From: Lepturacanthus savala
Lineage: Eukaryota; Chordata; Actinopteri; Scombriformes; Trichiuridae
Direction of reading: 5' to 3'
Length of the DNA stretch: 64,000 nucleotides
NCBI GenBank assembly: GCA_030544235.1
Contig: CM060467.1
Span: 3,999,001 to 4,063,000, forward strand
Both the position numbers and the translations under genes were made by a program. This document shows positions 35,674 through 49,294 of the stretch, piece after piece. The stretch's first letter is position 1. The number at the start of each line of letters is the position of its first letter. The notes under the pieces were generated by a model. That model was not told the DNA's origin. It was given only the letters and a program-made list of their open reading frames with translations, and made no database searches.

Positions 35674-37460
35674 ATGGGCAGTGTGTTGGCTGCCGCCTCC
35701 CCCAGTCCAGCTGGATCTGGACCTGGTCCAGGGGGTCCAGGTGGTCCAGGGTGTCCAGGGGGTCCAGGGGTCCCGGGTCTGGTGTCCGTCCCTCCAGGGT
35801 TCTCGATGCCCTCGCTGCCCTCCGTCCCGCAGACGTCAGACCAGCAGACGACAGAAGAATCTCTGCCTCATCCGGGAACGTACGAGGAGTGTCACCGCAA
35901 ATGTAAAGGTCAGAAATCAGAAGTGAATCATGAAAAATCTACTAAATACTTCACATTATAGAAGTAATGATCGTTATTAAATAAATACAATAAAATCATT
36001 AACTGAGAACAGCTGTATAACTTGATTTCTTCTCTGTTAGAGGTGTTTCCTCTGCAGATGGAAGGCGTCCGGTTAGTGGTCAACAAAGGTCTGAGCAACC
36101 ACTTCCAGGTCAGCCACACAGTGACCCTCAGCACTCTGGGGGAGTCGGGGTATCGGTTCGGAGCCACGTACGTCGGCAGCAAACAGACGGGACCAGCCGA
36201 GGTAAAACTAGCAGCAACTAAACCTGCACATAGACTCCAGGCTCCAGCTGTTTAAATGAATCCACAGAATAATTAGTTGCAGCCATACTTGTATGTTAAA
36301 GTTGTAAAGGTCTGGATTTAAAGGATGTTTTTTCTTGTTGCTCTAGTCCTTCCCAGTGATGGTGGGAGATATGGACAACACAGGCAGCCTGAACGCTCAG
36401 ATCATCCACCAGCTGGCCACCGCTGTCCGCTCTAAAATAGCCATCCAGGTAGAAAAAGGAGCAGGAACCTGCTTTAACTTGTCCTGTCGGCAGGTCATGT
36501 CGTTAATTTCCATCTCTTTGCAGACTCAGCAGCATAAGTTTGTGAACTGGCAGTGTGACATGGAATACCGCGGAGAAGATTTCACCTCGGCTGTGACGCT
36601 GGGAAACCCAGACGTCCTGGTGGGATCTGGTAGGATTATTATTAATGAGACGCATCCGTACCACCAACACGTGTTTTAATAGTAATAATTAATTTGGCTC
36701 TTCTCCTGTTTCCTTCAGGCATTCTGGTGGCTCACTACCTCCAGTCCATCACATCATCTCTGGCTCTGGGGGGAGAGTTAGTTTATCACAAGCGACCCGG
36801 GGAGGAAGGAACGGTCACCTCCTTGTTGGCCAGGTACACAGGTAATACCCACAATTCATACTTTTACTATGAAATCCACCAGTTTCCTGAATAACTGATG
36901 TTTTCATGAGCTTTTTCTCTTTGTGTGATGTTGAAATAATAATAATTTCTTCTTCTCAGGCAACAACTACGTAGCTACTCTGACTCTAGGTGGCGCTGGA
37001 GCTCACGCGACTTATTACCACAAAGCCAACGATCAGGTACTTCATCTACTTTTCTATCAGTTTGTCTCCCGAAACATCTCAAATGCAGCGTTTTGGTTCA
37101 TATTCTGAATATTTCTATCAGTTTAATGTTTGTTTTCTAATGCAGTTGCAGATAGGAGTTGAATTTGAAGCCAGCACCAGGATGCAAGAGACCACCACGT
37201 CCTTCGGCTACCAGCTGGATGTTCCCAAAGCTAACCTGCTGTTTAAAGGTATATTATAAAGGTTAAAGGTCAATTTTATGAAACAGCGGCGCTGATTAAC
37301 CCTCCTCCTCTCCTCCCCAGGTACGGTGGACAGCAACTGGGTGGTGGGCGCGACCCTGGAGAAGAAGCTGCTGCCGCTGCCTCTGACTTTGGCTTTAGGA
37401 GCGTTCCTCAACCACCGGAAGAACAAGTTCCAGTGCGGCTTCAGCGTCACCATCGGTTAG
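35674..37460 (+). CDS. tomm40: Mitochondrial import receptor subunit TOM40
   Basis: Eight coding exons join in phase to 348 residues: 35674-35908, 36041-36201, 36347-36448, 36524-36629, 36719-36841, 36960-37036, 37146-37248 and 37321-37460. The acceptor before the ATG is at 35654. After a Gly/Pro-rich N-terminus (residues 1-60) comes EECHRKCKEVFPLQMEGV and a beta-barrel of the porin-3 family. Blocks VNKGLSNHFQVSHT, GDMDNTGSLNAQ, VLVGSGILVAHYLQS and VGVEFEAST-like IGVEFEASTRM are almost those of human TOMM40 (361 residues). The C-terminal KFQCGFSVTIG is the beta-signal. From the family: it forms the channel of the TOM complex through which precursors cross the outer membrane. AATAAA at 37780-37785 marks the 3' end. 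Confidence 0.97.
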
Positions 37461-37779
37461 AGGAGCCGGATCCGCCTGGAACCAGCTCAGCTTGGACCGG
37501 CGGCACCGACGCACCACAACCAGGACTGAGTTTTAAAACTGGATTCAGAGACTCTCTTACAACCGATTCCTGGACAGAGAGAGAGACAAAGATGGAGGAG
37601 CCAGGACGGGCCGAGCCTACGTTCTGTAGCACAAATATCTGTCCTTTATGGTGTACGGGACAAACCCAGAGGCTAGAGATGTATAGCAGAAGGCATCAGG
37701 TGATGCATGAGAACATGTGATGTTAAAATCAAAGTGAGTGGTTAGACATAATATATGGTGATCATGTACGATGGATGGA

Positions 37780-37785
37780 AATAAA
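37780..37785 (+). terminator. tomm40: tomm40 poly(A) signal
   Basis: AATAAA 320 bp after the stop, followed by TGTGATTACATTTTGTAAAG, a GT-rich context suited to cleavage. Confidence 0.7.
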
Positions 37786-37789
37786 TGTG

Positions 37790-39150
37790 ATTACATTTTG
37801 TAAAGATGGATGTTGTAATTGTTTTATAGAAGAACTGGACACGGTTCAATTACTTCAATGATCTTTATTTCAGGATAAAAAGGTCGTTTAAACAGGAAAA
37901 AAATCTAATTAATGCATAATAAAACATTTTAAAATGATTCTCAGAATATAAAGAAGGGATGCCATATTTTATAGAAGAAGCTGCTGAGTCCGTCCACTGA
38001 AATTGATTCGGTGATTCATGGACGACCGATGGCAGAATTATTTAAAGCAGGACAAGTCCAGCACCTGTAGGACAGCGAGGCGTGTTCTTTATCACATGTT
38101 GGTGTCCAAAACATGAATGAATTGGCTCCGGATTAGTAAATGATGCCTAACTACTGGGAATATTTGAAGCGAGGAGTGTGGATCGTGTCTGAAAACGAGT
38201 CTTCAAGGCTCCAGGAACCTCCAGGATATTGGATCTTTTACTTAATCCCTAACATCAACCACTGTAGCCCAAACCTTAACTCTGGCTCATTTAACTGTCC
38301 TCCTCTCTGGAACTGAAGGCTGAACAGACTCAGGGACAACTCTGAAGGCCTGGACTGGGTCTCTATGACCTTCAGTTTCAGAGATAAAAGCCGCTAAGTC
38401 CCCGTTATGTCGGGCCCTTTTTAAAGATGCCTGCATTACCATTGAGCTCCTTTTTAACTGCTTAAATCTGCTTAAATGTCTAACCCAACGCTAACTTTGA
38501 AGTCAATTGGTTAAATTCTGGAGAGATTTGTGCAAAAACAGGCCAAATGGTAGGCGTCATCAGCAGGAAACGTGGTCTAAACCCTTCTAGGCTCCAGTGT
38601 TTAGTGTAATTTACCTTCATCCTACACCCATTAATGTTAAATCTGGTTATTAAACAGCTTCCTGTCTGGAACTGTAGGCTGAATAGACTCAGGACAACTC
38701 TGAACCTTCAGATCCAGAGATATAAGCCACTGAGTCTCCACTATTTCAGGTCCTTTTTAGCATTTTTGGACTTTTTCTCACTCCCAAAGACCATCCATAA
38801 TCACACCAAACCGTCCCAGATTAGATATCAGATGGTAAAATCCAATAAATAAGGTTAGACCTATGATCCTGACCCTCTAGTTAATCCCTAATCTAATTTA
38901 AGTGCTGAAAACAACACCTAAGATTTAGCCAATATGGTTTCAGAGATGGTTTTGCTGCTTTTTTAGACTGTTTGGGGGGAAAATGTGACAGATCTTCAGA
39001 TTGTCATTACCACCAAACTTAAAAGAGTTAATGTTTAAAACCATTTGCAGTGCTTTAAAATGACTATAATGTGAAGTGTGACGGATTTTATTATAAGAGG
39101 ATGTGAGGAAACTATGAAGATGCATGCTATTAATGTTATAGTATATTAGC
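37790..39150. other. Intergenic segment with a diverged direct duplication
   Basis: No gene is seen. A segment near 38300-38470 and one near 38660-38790 share blocks such as CTGGAACTG(A/T)AGGCTGAA, AGACTCAGG and AGAGATA(A/T)AAGCC in the same order. They look like two old copies of one unit about 360 bp apart. Short open frames here lack splice or family support. Confidence 0.5.
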
Positions 39151-42100
39151 AAAATAAAGTCATACTATAGTATGTCGTTAAAATAAAGTCATACTATAGT
39201 ATGTCGTCTAAAAAAAGTCATACTACAGTATGTCGTCAAAATAAAGTCATACTATAGTATGTTGTCAAAATAAAGTCATACTATAGTATGTTGTCAAAAT
39301 AAAGTCATACTATAGTATGTTGTCAAAATAAAGTCATACTATAGTATGTTGTCAAAATAAAGTCATACTATAGTATGTTGTCTAAATAAAGTCATACTAT
39401 AGTATGTCGTTAAAATAAAGTCATACTATAGTATGTCGTCAAAATAAAGTCATACTATAGTATGTCGTCAAAATAAAGTCATACTATAGTATGTTGTCAA
39501 AATAAAGTCATACTATAGTATGTCGTCAAAATAAAGTCATACTATAGTATGTTGTTAAAATAAAGTCATACTATAGTATGTTGTCAAAATAAAGTCATAC
39601 TATAGTATGTCGTCAAAATAAAGTCATACTATAGTATGTTGTCAAAATAAAGTCATACTATAGTATGTTGTTAAAATAAAGTCATACTATAGTATGTCGT
39701 CAAAAAAAAAGGTCATACTATAGCATGTCGTTAAAATAAAGTCATACTATAGTATGTCGTCAAAATAAAGTCATACTATAGTATGTCGTCAAAATAAAGT
39801 CATACTATAGTATGTCGTCAAAATAAAGTCATACTATAGTATGTCATCAAAAAATGGTCATACTATAGTATGTCATCAAAATAAAGTCATACTATAGTAT
39901 GTCGTTAAAAAAAGGTCATACTATAGTATGTTGTCTAAAAAAGGTCATACTATAGTATGTTGTCTAAATAAAGTCATACTATAGTATGTCGTCAAAATAA
40001 AGTCATACTATAGTATGTCGTCTAAAAAAAGGTCATACTATAGTATGTCGTCAAAAAAAAAGGTCATACTATAGTATGTTGTCTAAAAAAGGTCATACTA
40101 TAGTATGTTGTTAAAATAAAGTCATACTATAGTATGTTGTCTAAAAAAAGTCATACTATAGTATGTTGTTAAAATAAAGTCATACTATAGTATGTTGTCT
40201 AAAAAAGGTCATACTATAGTATGTTGTTAAAATAAAGTCATACTATAGTATGTCGTCAAAATAAAGTCATACTATAGTATGTCGTCAAAAAAAAAGGTCA
40301 TACTATAGTATGTCGTCAAAATAAAGTCATACTATAGTATGTCGCCAAAATAAAGTCATACTATAGTATGTGGTCTAAATAAAGTCATACTATAGTATGT
40401 CGTCAAAATAAAGTCATACTATAGTATGTCGTCAAAAAAAAGGTCATACTATAGTATGTCGTTAAAAAAAGGTCATACTATAGTATGTCGTCAAAATAAC
40501 GTCATACTATAGTATGTCATCAAAATAAAGTCATACTATAGTATGTCGCCAAAATAAAGTCATACTATAGTATGTGGTCTAAATAAAGTCATACTATAGT
40601 ATGTCGTCAAAATAAAGTCATACTATAGTATGTCGTTAAAAAAAGGTCATACTATAGTATGTCGTTAAAAAAAGGTCATACTATAGTATGTCGTCAAAAA
40701 AAGGTCATACTATAGTATGTCGTCAAAATAAAGTCATACTATAGTATGTCGTCTAAAAAAAGTCATACTATAGTATGTCGTCTAAAATGAAGTCATACTA
40801 TAGTATGTTGTCTAAATAAAGTCATACTATAGTATGTCGTCTAAAAAAAGTCATACTATAGTATGTCGTCTAAAAAAAAGTCATACTATAGTATGTTGTT
40901 AAAAAAAGGTCATACTATAGTATGTCGTTAAAAAAAGGTCATACTATAGTATGTCGTCTAAAAAAGGTCATACTATAGTATGTCGTCAAAAAAAAGGTCA
41001 TACTATAGTATGTTGTTAAAATAAAGTCATACTATAGTATGTTGTTAAAATAAAGTCATACTATAGTATGTTGTTAAAATAAAGTCATACTATAGTATGT
41101 TGTTAAAATAAAGTCATACTATAGTATGTCGTCAAAATAAAGTCATACTATAGTATGTCGTCAAAAAAAAGTCATACTATAGTATGTCGTCTAAAATGAA
41201 GTCATACTATAGTATGTCGTCTAAAAAAAGTCATACTATAGTATGTCGTCAAAATAAAGTCATACTATAGTATGTCGTCTAAAAAAAGTCATACTATAGT
41301 ATGTCGTCAAAAAAAAGGTCATACTATAGTATGTCGTTAAAATAAAGTCATACTATAGTATGTTGTCTAAAAAAAGGTCATACTATAGTATGTCGTCAAA
41401 AAAAAGGTCATACTATAGTATGTCGTCAAAATAAAGTCATACTATAGTATGTCGTCTAAAAAAAGTCATACTATAGTATGTCGTCAAAAAAAAGGTCATA
41501 CTATAGTATGTCGTTAAAATAAAGTCATACTATAGTATGTTGTCTAAAAAAAGGTCATACTATAGCATGTCGTCTAAAAAAAGTCATACTATAGTATGTC
41601 GTCTAAAAAAAGGTCATACTATAGTATGTCGTTAAAATGAAGTCATACTATAGTATGTTGTTAAAATAAAGTCATACTATAGTATGTTGTCTAAAAAAAG
41701 GTCATACTATAGTATGTTGTCTAAAAAAAAGTCATACTATAGTATGTCGTCTAAAAAAAAGTCATACTATAGTATGTTGTTAAAAAAAGGTCATACTATA
41801 GTATGTCGTTAAAAAAAGGTCATACTATAGTATGTCGTCTAAAAAAGGTCATACTATAGTATGTCGTTAAAAAAAGGTCATACCATAGTATGTCGTTAAA
41901 AAAAGGTCATACTATAGTATGTCGTCAAAAAAAAGGTCATACTATAGTATGTTGTCAAAAAAAAAGGTCATACTATAGTATGTCGTCAAAAAAAAAGGTC
42001 ATACTATAGTATGTTGTCTAAAAAAGGTCATACTATAGTATGTTGTTAAAATAAAGTCATACTATAGTATGTTGTCTAAAAAAGGTCATACTATAGTATG

Positions 42101-45100
42101 TCGTCAAAATAAAGTCATACTATAGTATGTTGTCAAAAAAAAAGGTCATACTATAGTATGTCGTCAAAAAAAAAGGTCATACTATAGTATGTTGTTAAAA
42201 TAAAGTCATACTATAGTATGTTGTCTAAAAAAAGGTCATACTATAGTATGTTGTCTAAAAAAGGTCATACTATAGTATGTCGTCTAAAAAAAGTCATACT
42301 ATAGTATGTCGTCTAAAATAAAGTCATACTATAGTATGTCGTCTAAAAAAAGTCATACTATAGTATGTCGTCAAAAAAAAGTCATACTATAGTATGTCGT
42401 CAAAAAAAAGTCATACTATAGTATGTCGTCAAAAAAAAGTCATACTATAGTATGTCGTCAAAAAAAAGTCATACTATAGTATGTCGTTAAAAAAAGGTCA
42501 TACTATAGTATGTCGTTAAAAAAAGGTCATACTATAGTATGTCGTCAAAAAAAAAGGTCATACTATAGTATGTCGTTAAAAAAAGGTCATACTATAGTAT
42601 GTCGTCTAAAAAAGGTCATACTATAGTATGTTGTCTAAAAAAGGTCATACTATAGTATGTCGTCTAAAATAAAGTCATACTATAGTATGTCGTCAAAATA
42701 AAGTCATACTATAGTATGTCGTCAAAATAAAGTCATACTATAGTATGTCGTCAAAATAAAGTCATACTATAGTATGTCGTCTAAAAAAAGTCATACTATA
42801 GTATGTCGTCTAAAAAAAGTCATACTATAGTATGTCGTTAAAATAAAGTCATACTATAGTATGTCGTCAAAATAAAGTCATACTATAGTATGTCGTCTAA
42901 AAAAAGTCATACTATAGTATGTTGTCTAAAAAAAGGTCATACTATAGTATGTTGTCTAAAAAAAAGTCATACTATAGTATGTCGTCTAAAAAAAAGTCAT
43001 ACTATAGTATGTTGTTAAAAAAAGGTCATACTATAGTATGTCGTCTAAAAAAGGTCATACTATAGTATGTCGTTAAAAAAAGGTCATACCATAGTATGTC
43101 GTTAAAAAAAGGTCATACTATAGTATGTCGTCAAAAAAAAGGTCATACTATAGTATGTTGTCAAAAAAAAAGGTCATACTATAGTATGTCGTCAAAAAAA
43201 AAGGTCATACTATAGTATGTTGTCTAAAAAAGGTCATACTATAGTATGTCGTCAAAATAAAGTCATACTATAGTATGTTGTCAAAAAAAAAGGTCATACT
43301 ATAGTATGTCGTCAAAAAAAAAGGTCATACTATAGTATGTTGTTAAAATAAAGTCATACTATAGTATGTTGTCTAAAAAAAGGTCATACTATAGTATGTT
43401 GTCAAAAAAAAGGTCATACTATAGTATGTTGTCTAAAAAAGGTCATACTATAGTATGTCGTCTAAAAAAAGTCATACTATAGTATGTCGTCTAAAATAAA
43501 GTCATACTATAGTATGTCGTCTAAAAAAAGTCATACTATAGTATGTCGTCAAAAAAAAGTCATACTATAGTATGTCGTCAAAAAAAAGTCATACTATAGT
43601 ATGTCGTCAAAAAAAAGTCATACTATAGTATGTCGTTAAAAAAAGGTCATACTATAGTATGTCGTTAAAAAAAGGTCATACTATAGTATGTCGTCAAAAA
43701 AAAAGGTCATACTATAGTATGTCGTTAAAAAAAGGTCATACTATAGTATGTCGTCTAAAAAAGGTCATACTATAGTATGTTGTCTAAAAAAGGTCATACT
43801 ATAGTATGTCGTCAAAATAAAGTCATACTATAGTATGTTGTCAAAAAAAAAGGTCATACTATAGTATGTCGTCAAAAAAAAAGGTCATACTATAGTATGT
43901 TGTTAAAATAAAGTCATACTATAGTATGTTGTCTAAAAAAAGGTCATACTATAGTATGTTGTCAAAAAAAAGGTCATACTATAGTATGTTGTCTAAAAAA
44001 GGTCATACTATAGTATGTCGTCTAAAAAAAGTCATACTATAGTATGTCGTCTAAAATAAAGTCATACTATAGTATGTCGTCAAAAAAAAGTCATACTATA
44101 GTATGTCGTCAAAAAAAAGTCATACTATAGTATGTCGTCAAAAAAAAGTCATACTATAGTATGTCGTCAAAAAAAAGTCATACTATAGTATGTCGTCTAA
44201 AAAAAGTCATACTATAGTATGTCGTCAAAAAAAAGTCATACTATAGTATGTCGTCAAAAAAAAGTCATACTATAGTATGTCGTCAAAAAAAAGTCATACT
44301 ATAGTATGTCGTTAAAAAAAGGTCATACTATAGTATGTCGTTAAAAAAAGGTCATACTATAGTATGTCGTCAAAAAAAAAGGTCATACTATAGTATGTCG
44401 TTAAAAAAAGGTCATACTATAGTATGTCGTCTAAAAAAGGTCATACTATAGTATGTTGTCTAAAAAAGGTCATACTATAGTATGTCGTCTAAAATAAAGT
44501 CATACTATAGTATGTCGTCAAAATAAAGTCATACTATAGTATGTCGTCAAAATAAAGTCATACTATAGTATGTCGTCAAAATAAAGTCATACTATAGTAT
44601 GTCGTCAAAATAAAGTCATACTATAGTATGTCGTCTAAAAAAAGTCATACTATAGTATGTCGTCTAAAAAAAGTCATACTATAGTATGTCGTTAAAATAA
44701 AGTCATACTATAGTATGTTGTTAAAATAAAGTCATACTATAGTATGTTGTCTAAAAAAAGTCATACTATAGTATGTCGTTAAAATAAAGTCATACTATAG
44801 TATGTCGTCAAAATAAAGTCATACTATAGTATGTCGTCAAAATAAAGTCATACTATAGTATGTCGTCTAAAAAAAGTCATACTATAGTATGTCGTTAAAA
44901 TAAAGTCATACTATAGTATGTTGTTAAAATAAAGTCATACTATAGTATGTTGTCTAAAAAAAGGTCATACTATAGTATGTTGTCTAAAAAAAAGTCATAC
45001 TATAGTATGTCGTCTAAAAAAAAGTCATACTATAGTATGTCGTTAAAATAAAGTCATACTATAGTATGTTGTTAAAATAAAGTCATACTATAGTATGTTG

Positions 45101-48100
45101 TCTAAAAAAAGGTCATACTATAGTATGTTGTCAAAAAAAAAGGTCATACTATAGTATGTCGTCAAAAAAAAGGTCATACTATAGTATGTTGTCTAAAAAA
45201 GGTCATACTATAGTATGTTGTTAAAATAAAGTCATACTATAGCATGTTGTCTAAAAAAAGTCATACTATAGCATGTCGTCTAAAAAAAGTCATACTATAG
45301 TATGTCGTCAAAATAAAGTCATACTATAGTATGTCGTCAAAATAAAGTCATACTATAGTATGTCGCCAAAATAAAGTCATACTATAGTATGTCGCCAAAA
45401 TAAAGTCATACTATAGTATGTTGTTAAAATAAAGTCATACTATAGTATGTCGTCAGAATAAAGTCATACTATAGTATGTCGTCTAAAAAAAGTCATACTA
45501 TAGTATGTCGTCTAAAAAAAGTCATACTATAGTATGTCGTCAAAATAAAGTCATACTATAGTATGTCGCCAAAATAAAGTCATACTATAGTATGTCGTCT
45601 AAATAAAGTCATACTATAGTATGTCGTCAAAATAAAGTCATACTATAGTATGTCGTCAAAAAAAAGGTCATACTATAGTATGTCGTCAGAATAAAGTCAT
45701 ACTATAGTATGTTGTCTAAAAAAAGGTCATACTATAGTATGTCATCAGAATAAAGTCATACTATAGTATGTCGTCAAAAAAAAGGTCATACTATAGTATG
45801 TCGTCAAAATAAAGTCATACTATAGTATGTCGTCAAAAAAAAGGTCATACTATAGTATGTCTTTAAATAAAGTCATACTATAGTATGTCGTTAAAATAAA
45901 GTCATACTATAGTATGTTGTCTAAAAAAAGGTCATACTATAGTATGTCGTCTAAAAAAAGGTCATACTATAGTATGTCGTCAAAAAAAAGGTCATACTAT
46001 AGTATGTCGTCAAAATAAAGTCATACTATAGTATGTCGTCAAAATAAAGTCATACTATAGTATGTTGTCTAAAAAAAGGTCATACTATAGTATGTCGTTA
46101 AAATAAAGTCATACTATAGTATGTCGTTAAAATAAAGTCATACTATAGTATGTTGTTAAAATAAAGTCATACTATAGTATGTCGTCTAAATAAAGTCATA
46201 CTATAGTATGTTGTTAAAATAAAGTCATACTATAGTATGTCGTCTAAATAAAGTCATACTATAGTATGTTGTCTAAATAAAGTCATACTATAGTATGTTG
46301 TCTAAATAAAGTCATACTATAGTATGTTGTTAAAATAAAGTCATACTATAGTATGTCGTCTAAATAAAGTCATACTATAGTATGTCGTCTAAATAAAGTC
46401 ATACTATAGTATGTTGTCTAAATAAAGTCATACTATAGTATGTTGTCTAAATAAAGTCATACTATAGTATGTTGTTAAAATAAAGTCATACTATAGTATG
46501 TTGTCTAAATAAAGTCATACTATAGTATGTTGTCTAAATAAAGTCATACTATAGTATGTTGTTAAAATAAAGTCATACTATAGTATGTTGTCTAAATAAA
46601 GTCATACTATAGTATGTCGTCTAAATAAAGTCATACTATAGTATGTTGTCTAAAAAAAGGTCATACTATAGTATGTCGTTAAAATAAAGTCATATTATAG
46701 TATGTCGTTAAAAAAAGGTCATACTATAGTATGTCGTTAAAAAAAGGTCATACTATAGTATGTCGTCAAAAAAAAAGGTCATACTATAGTATGTCGTTAA
46801 AAAAAGGTCATACTATAGTATGTCGTCTAAAAAAAGTCATACTATAGTATGTCGTCTAAAAAAAGTCATACTATAGTATGTCGTTAAAATAAAGTCATAC
46901 TATAGTATGTTGTTAAAATAAAGTCATACTATAGTATGTTGTCTAAAAAAAGGTCATACTATAGTATGTTGTCTAAAAAAAGTCATACTATAGTATGTCG
47001 TTAAAATAAAGTCATACTATAGTATGTCGTCAAAATAAAGTCATACTATAGTATGTCGTCAAAATAAAGTCATACTATAGTATGTCGTCTAAAAAAAGTC
47101 ATACTATAGTATGTCGTTAAAATAAAGTCATACTATAGTATGTTGTTAAAATAAAGTCATACTATAGTATGTTGTCTAAAAAAAGGTCATACTATAGTAT
47201 GTTGTCTAAAAAAAAGTCATACTATAGTATGTCGTCTAAAAAAAAGTCATACTATAGTATGTCGTTAAAATAAAGTCATACTATAGTATGTTGTTAAAAT
47301 AAAGTCATACTATAGTATGTTGTCTAAAAAAAGGTCATACTATAGTATGTTGTCAAAAAAAAAGGTCATACTATAGTATGTCGTCAAAAAAAAGGTCATA
47401 CTATAGTATGTTGTCTAAAAAAGGTCATACTATAGTATGTTGTTAAAATAAAGTCATACTATAGCATGTTGTCTAAAAAAAGTCATACTATAGCATGTCG
47501 TCTAAAAAAAGTCATACTATAGTATGTCGTCAAAATAAAGTCATACTATAGTATGTCGTCAAAATAAAGTCATACTATAGTATGTTGTTAAAATAAAGTC
47601 ATACTATAGTATGTCGTCAGAATAAAGTCATACTATAGTATGTCGTCTAAAAAAAGTCATACTATAGTATGTTGTTAAAATAAAGTCATACTATAGTATG
47701 TCGTCAGAATAAAGTCATACTATAGTATGTCGTCTAAAATAAAGTCATACTATAGCATGTCGTCTAAAAAAAGTCATACTATAGTATGTCGTCTAAAAAA
47801 AGTCATACTATAGTATGTCGTCAAAATAAAGTCATACTATAGTATGTCGTCTAAATAGTCATACTATAGTATGTCGCCAAAATAAAGTCATACTATAGTA
47901 TGTTGTTAAAATAAAGTCATACTATAGTATGTCGTCAGAATAAAGTCATACTATAGTATGTCGTCTAAAAAAAGTCATACTATAGTATGTTGTTAAAATA
48001 AAGTCATACTATAGTATGTCGTCAGAATAAAGTCATACTATAGCATGTCGTCTAAAAAAAGTCATACTATAGTATGTCATCAGAATAAAGTCATACTATA

Positions 48101-49294
48101 GTATGTCGTCAAAATAAAGTCATACTATAGTATGTCGTCAAAAAAAAGGTCATACTATAGTATGTCGTTAAAATAAAGTCATACTATAGTATGTCGTCAA
48201 AATAAAGTCATACTATAGTATGTTGTCTAAAAAAAGTCATACTATAGTATGTCGTTAAAATAAAGTCATACTATAGTATGTCGTCAAAATAAAGTCATAC
48301 TATAGTATGTCGTCTAAAAAAAGTCATACTATAGTATGTCGTCAAAATAAAGTCATACTATAGTATGTCGTCTAAATAGTCATACTATAGTATGTCGCCA
48401 AAATAAAGTCATACTATAGTATGTTGTTAAAATAAAGTCATACTATAGTATGTCGTCAGAATAAAGTCATACTATAGTATGTCGTCTAAAAAAAGTCATA
48501 CTATAGTATGTTGTTAAAATAAAGTCATACTATAGTATGTCGTCAGAATAAAGTCATACTATAGCATGTCGTCTAAAAAAAGTCATACTATAGTATGTCA
48601 TCAGAATAAAGTCATACTATAGTATGTCGTCAAAATAAAGTCATACTATAGTATGTCGTCAAAAAAAAGGTCATACTATAGTATGTCGTTAAAATAAAGT
48701 CATACTATAGTATGTCGTTAAAATAAAGTCATACTATAGTATGTTGTCTAAAAAAAGGTCATACTATAGTATGTCGTCAAAAAAAAGGTCATACTATAGT
48801 ATGTCGTCAAAATAAAGTCATACTATAGTATGTTGTCTAAAAAAAGGTCATACTATAGTATGTCGTTAAAATAAAGTCATACTATAGTATGTCGTCAAAA
48901 TAAAGTCATACTATAGTATGTCGTCAAAATAAAGTCATACTATAGTATGTTGTCTAAAAAAAGGTCATACTATAGTATGTCGTTAAAATAAAGTCATACT
49001 ATAGTATGTTGTCTAAAAAAAGGTCATACTATAGTATGTCGTTAAAATAAAGTCATACTATAGTATGTCGTTAAAATAAAGTCATACTATAGTATGTTGT
49101 TAAAATAAAGTCATACTATAGTATGTTGTCTAAATAAAGTCATACTATAGTATGTTGTTAAAATAAAGTCATACTATAGTATGTCGTCAGAATAAAGTCA
49201 TACTATAGTATGTCGTTAAAATAAAGTCATACTATAGTATGTTGTTAAAATAAAGTCATACTATAGTATGTCGTCAAAATAAAGTCATACTATA
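39151..49294. repeat. 10.1-kb palindromic satellite, about 29-bp monomer
   Basis: Roughly 350 tandem monomers, each a perfect 14-bp palindrome CATACTATAGTATG plus a linker of 14-17 bp. The linker has a small set of forms: T(C/T)GT(C/T) followed by AAAATAAAGT, TAAATAAAGT, TAAAAAAAGGT or AAAAAAAAGGT. The palindrome is almost invariant; the rare changes are ATAGCATG, CATACCATAG and CATATTATAG. Variant monomers recur at fixed distances (521, 560, 1148, 1206 and 2222 bp), which shows higher-order duplication. The array has no useful coding frame. It lies between convergent tomm40 and tcea3. Copy number and length were estimated by eye. Confidence 0.97.

Noticed and set aside
39151..49294. CRISPR-like array (regular repeats with short variable spacers)
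   Set aside because: The linkers are a few related A-rich variants, not unique spacers. The setting is a vertebrate genome with no cas genes.
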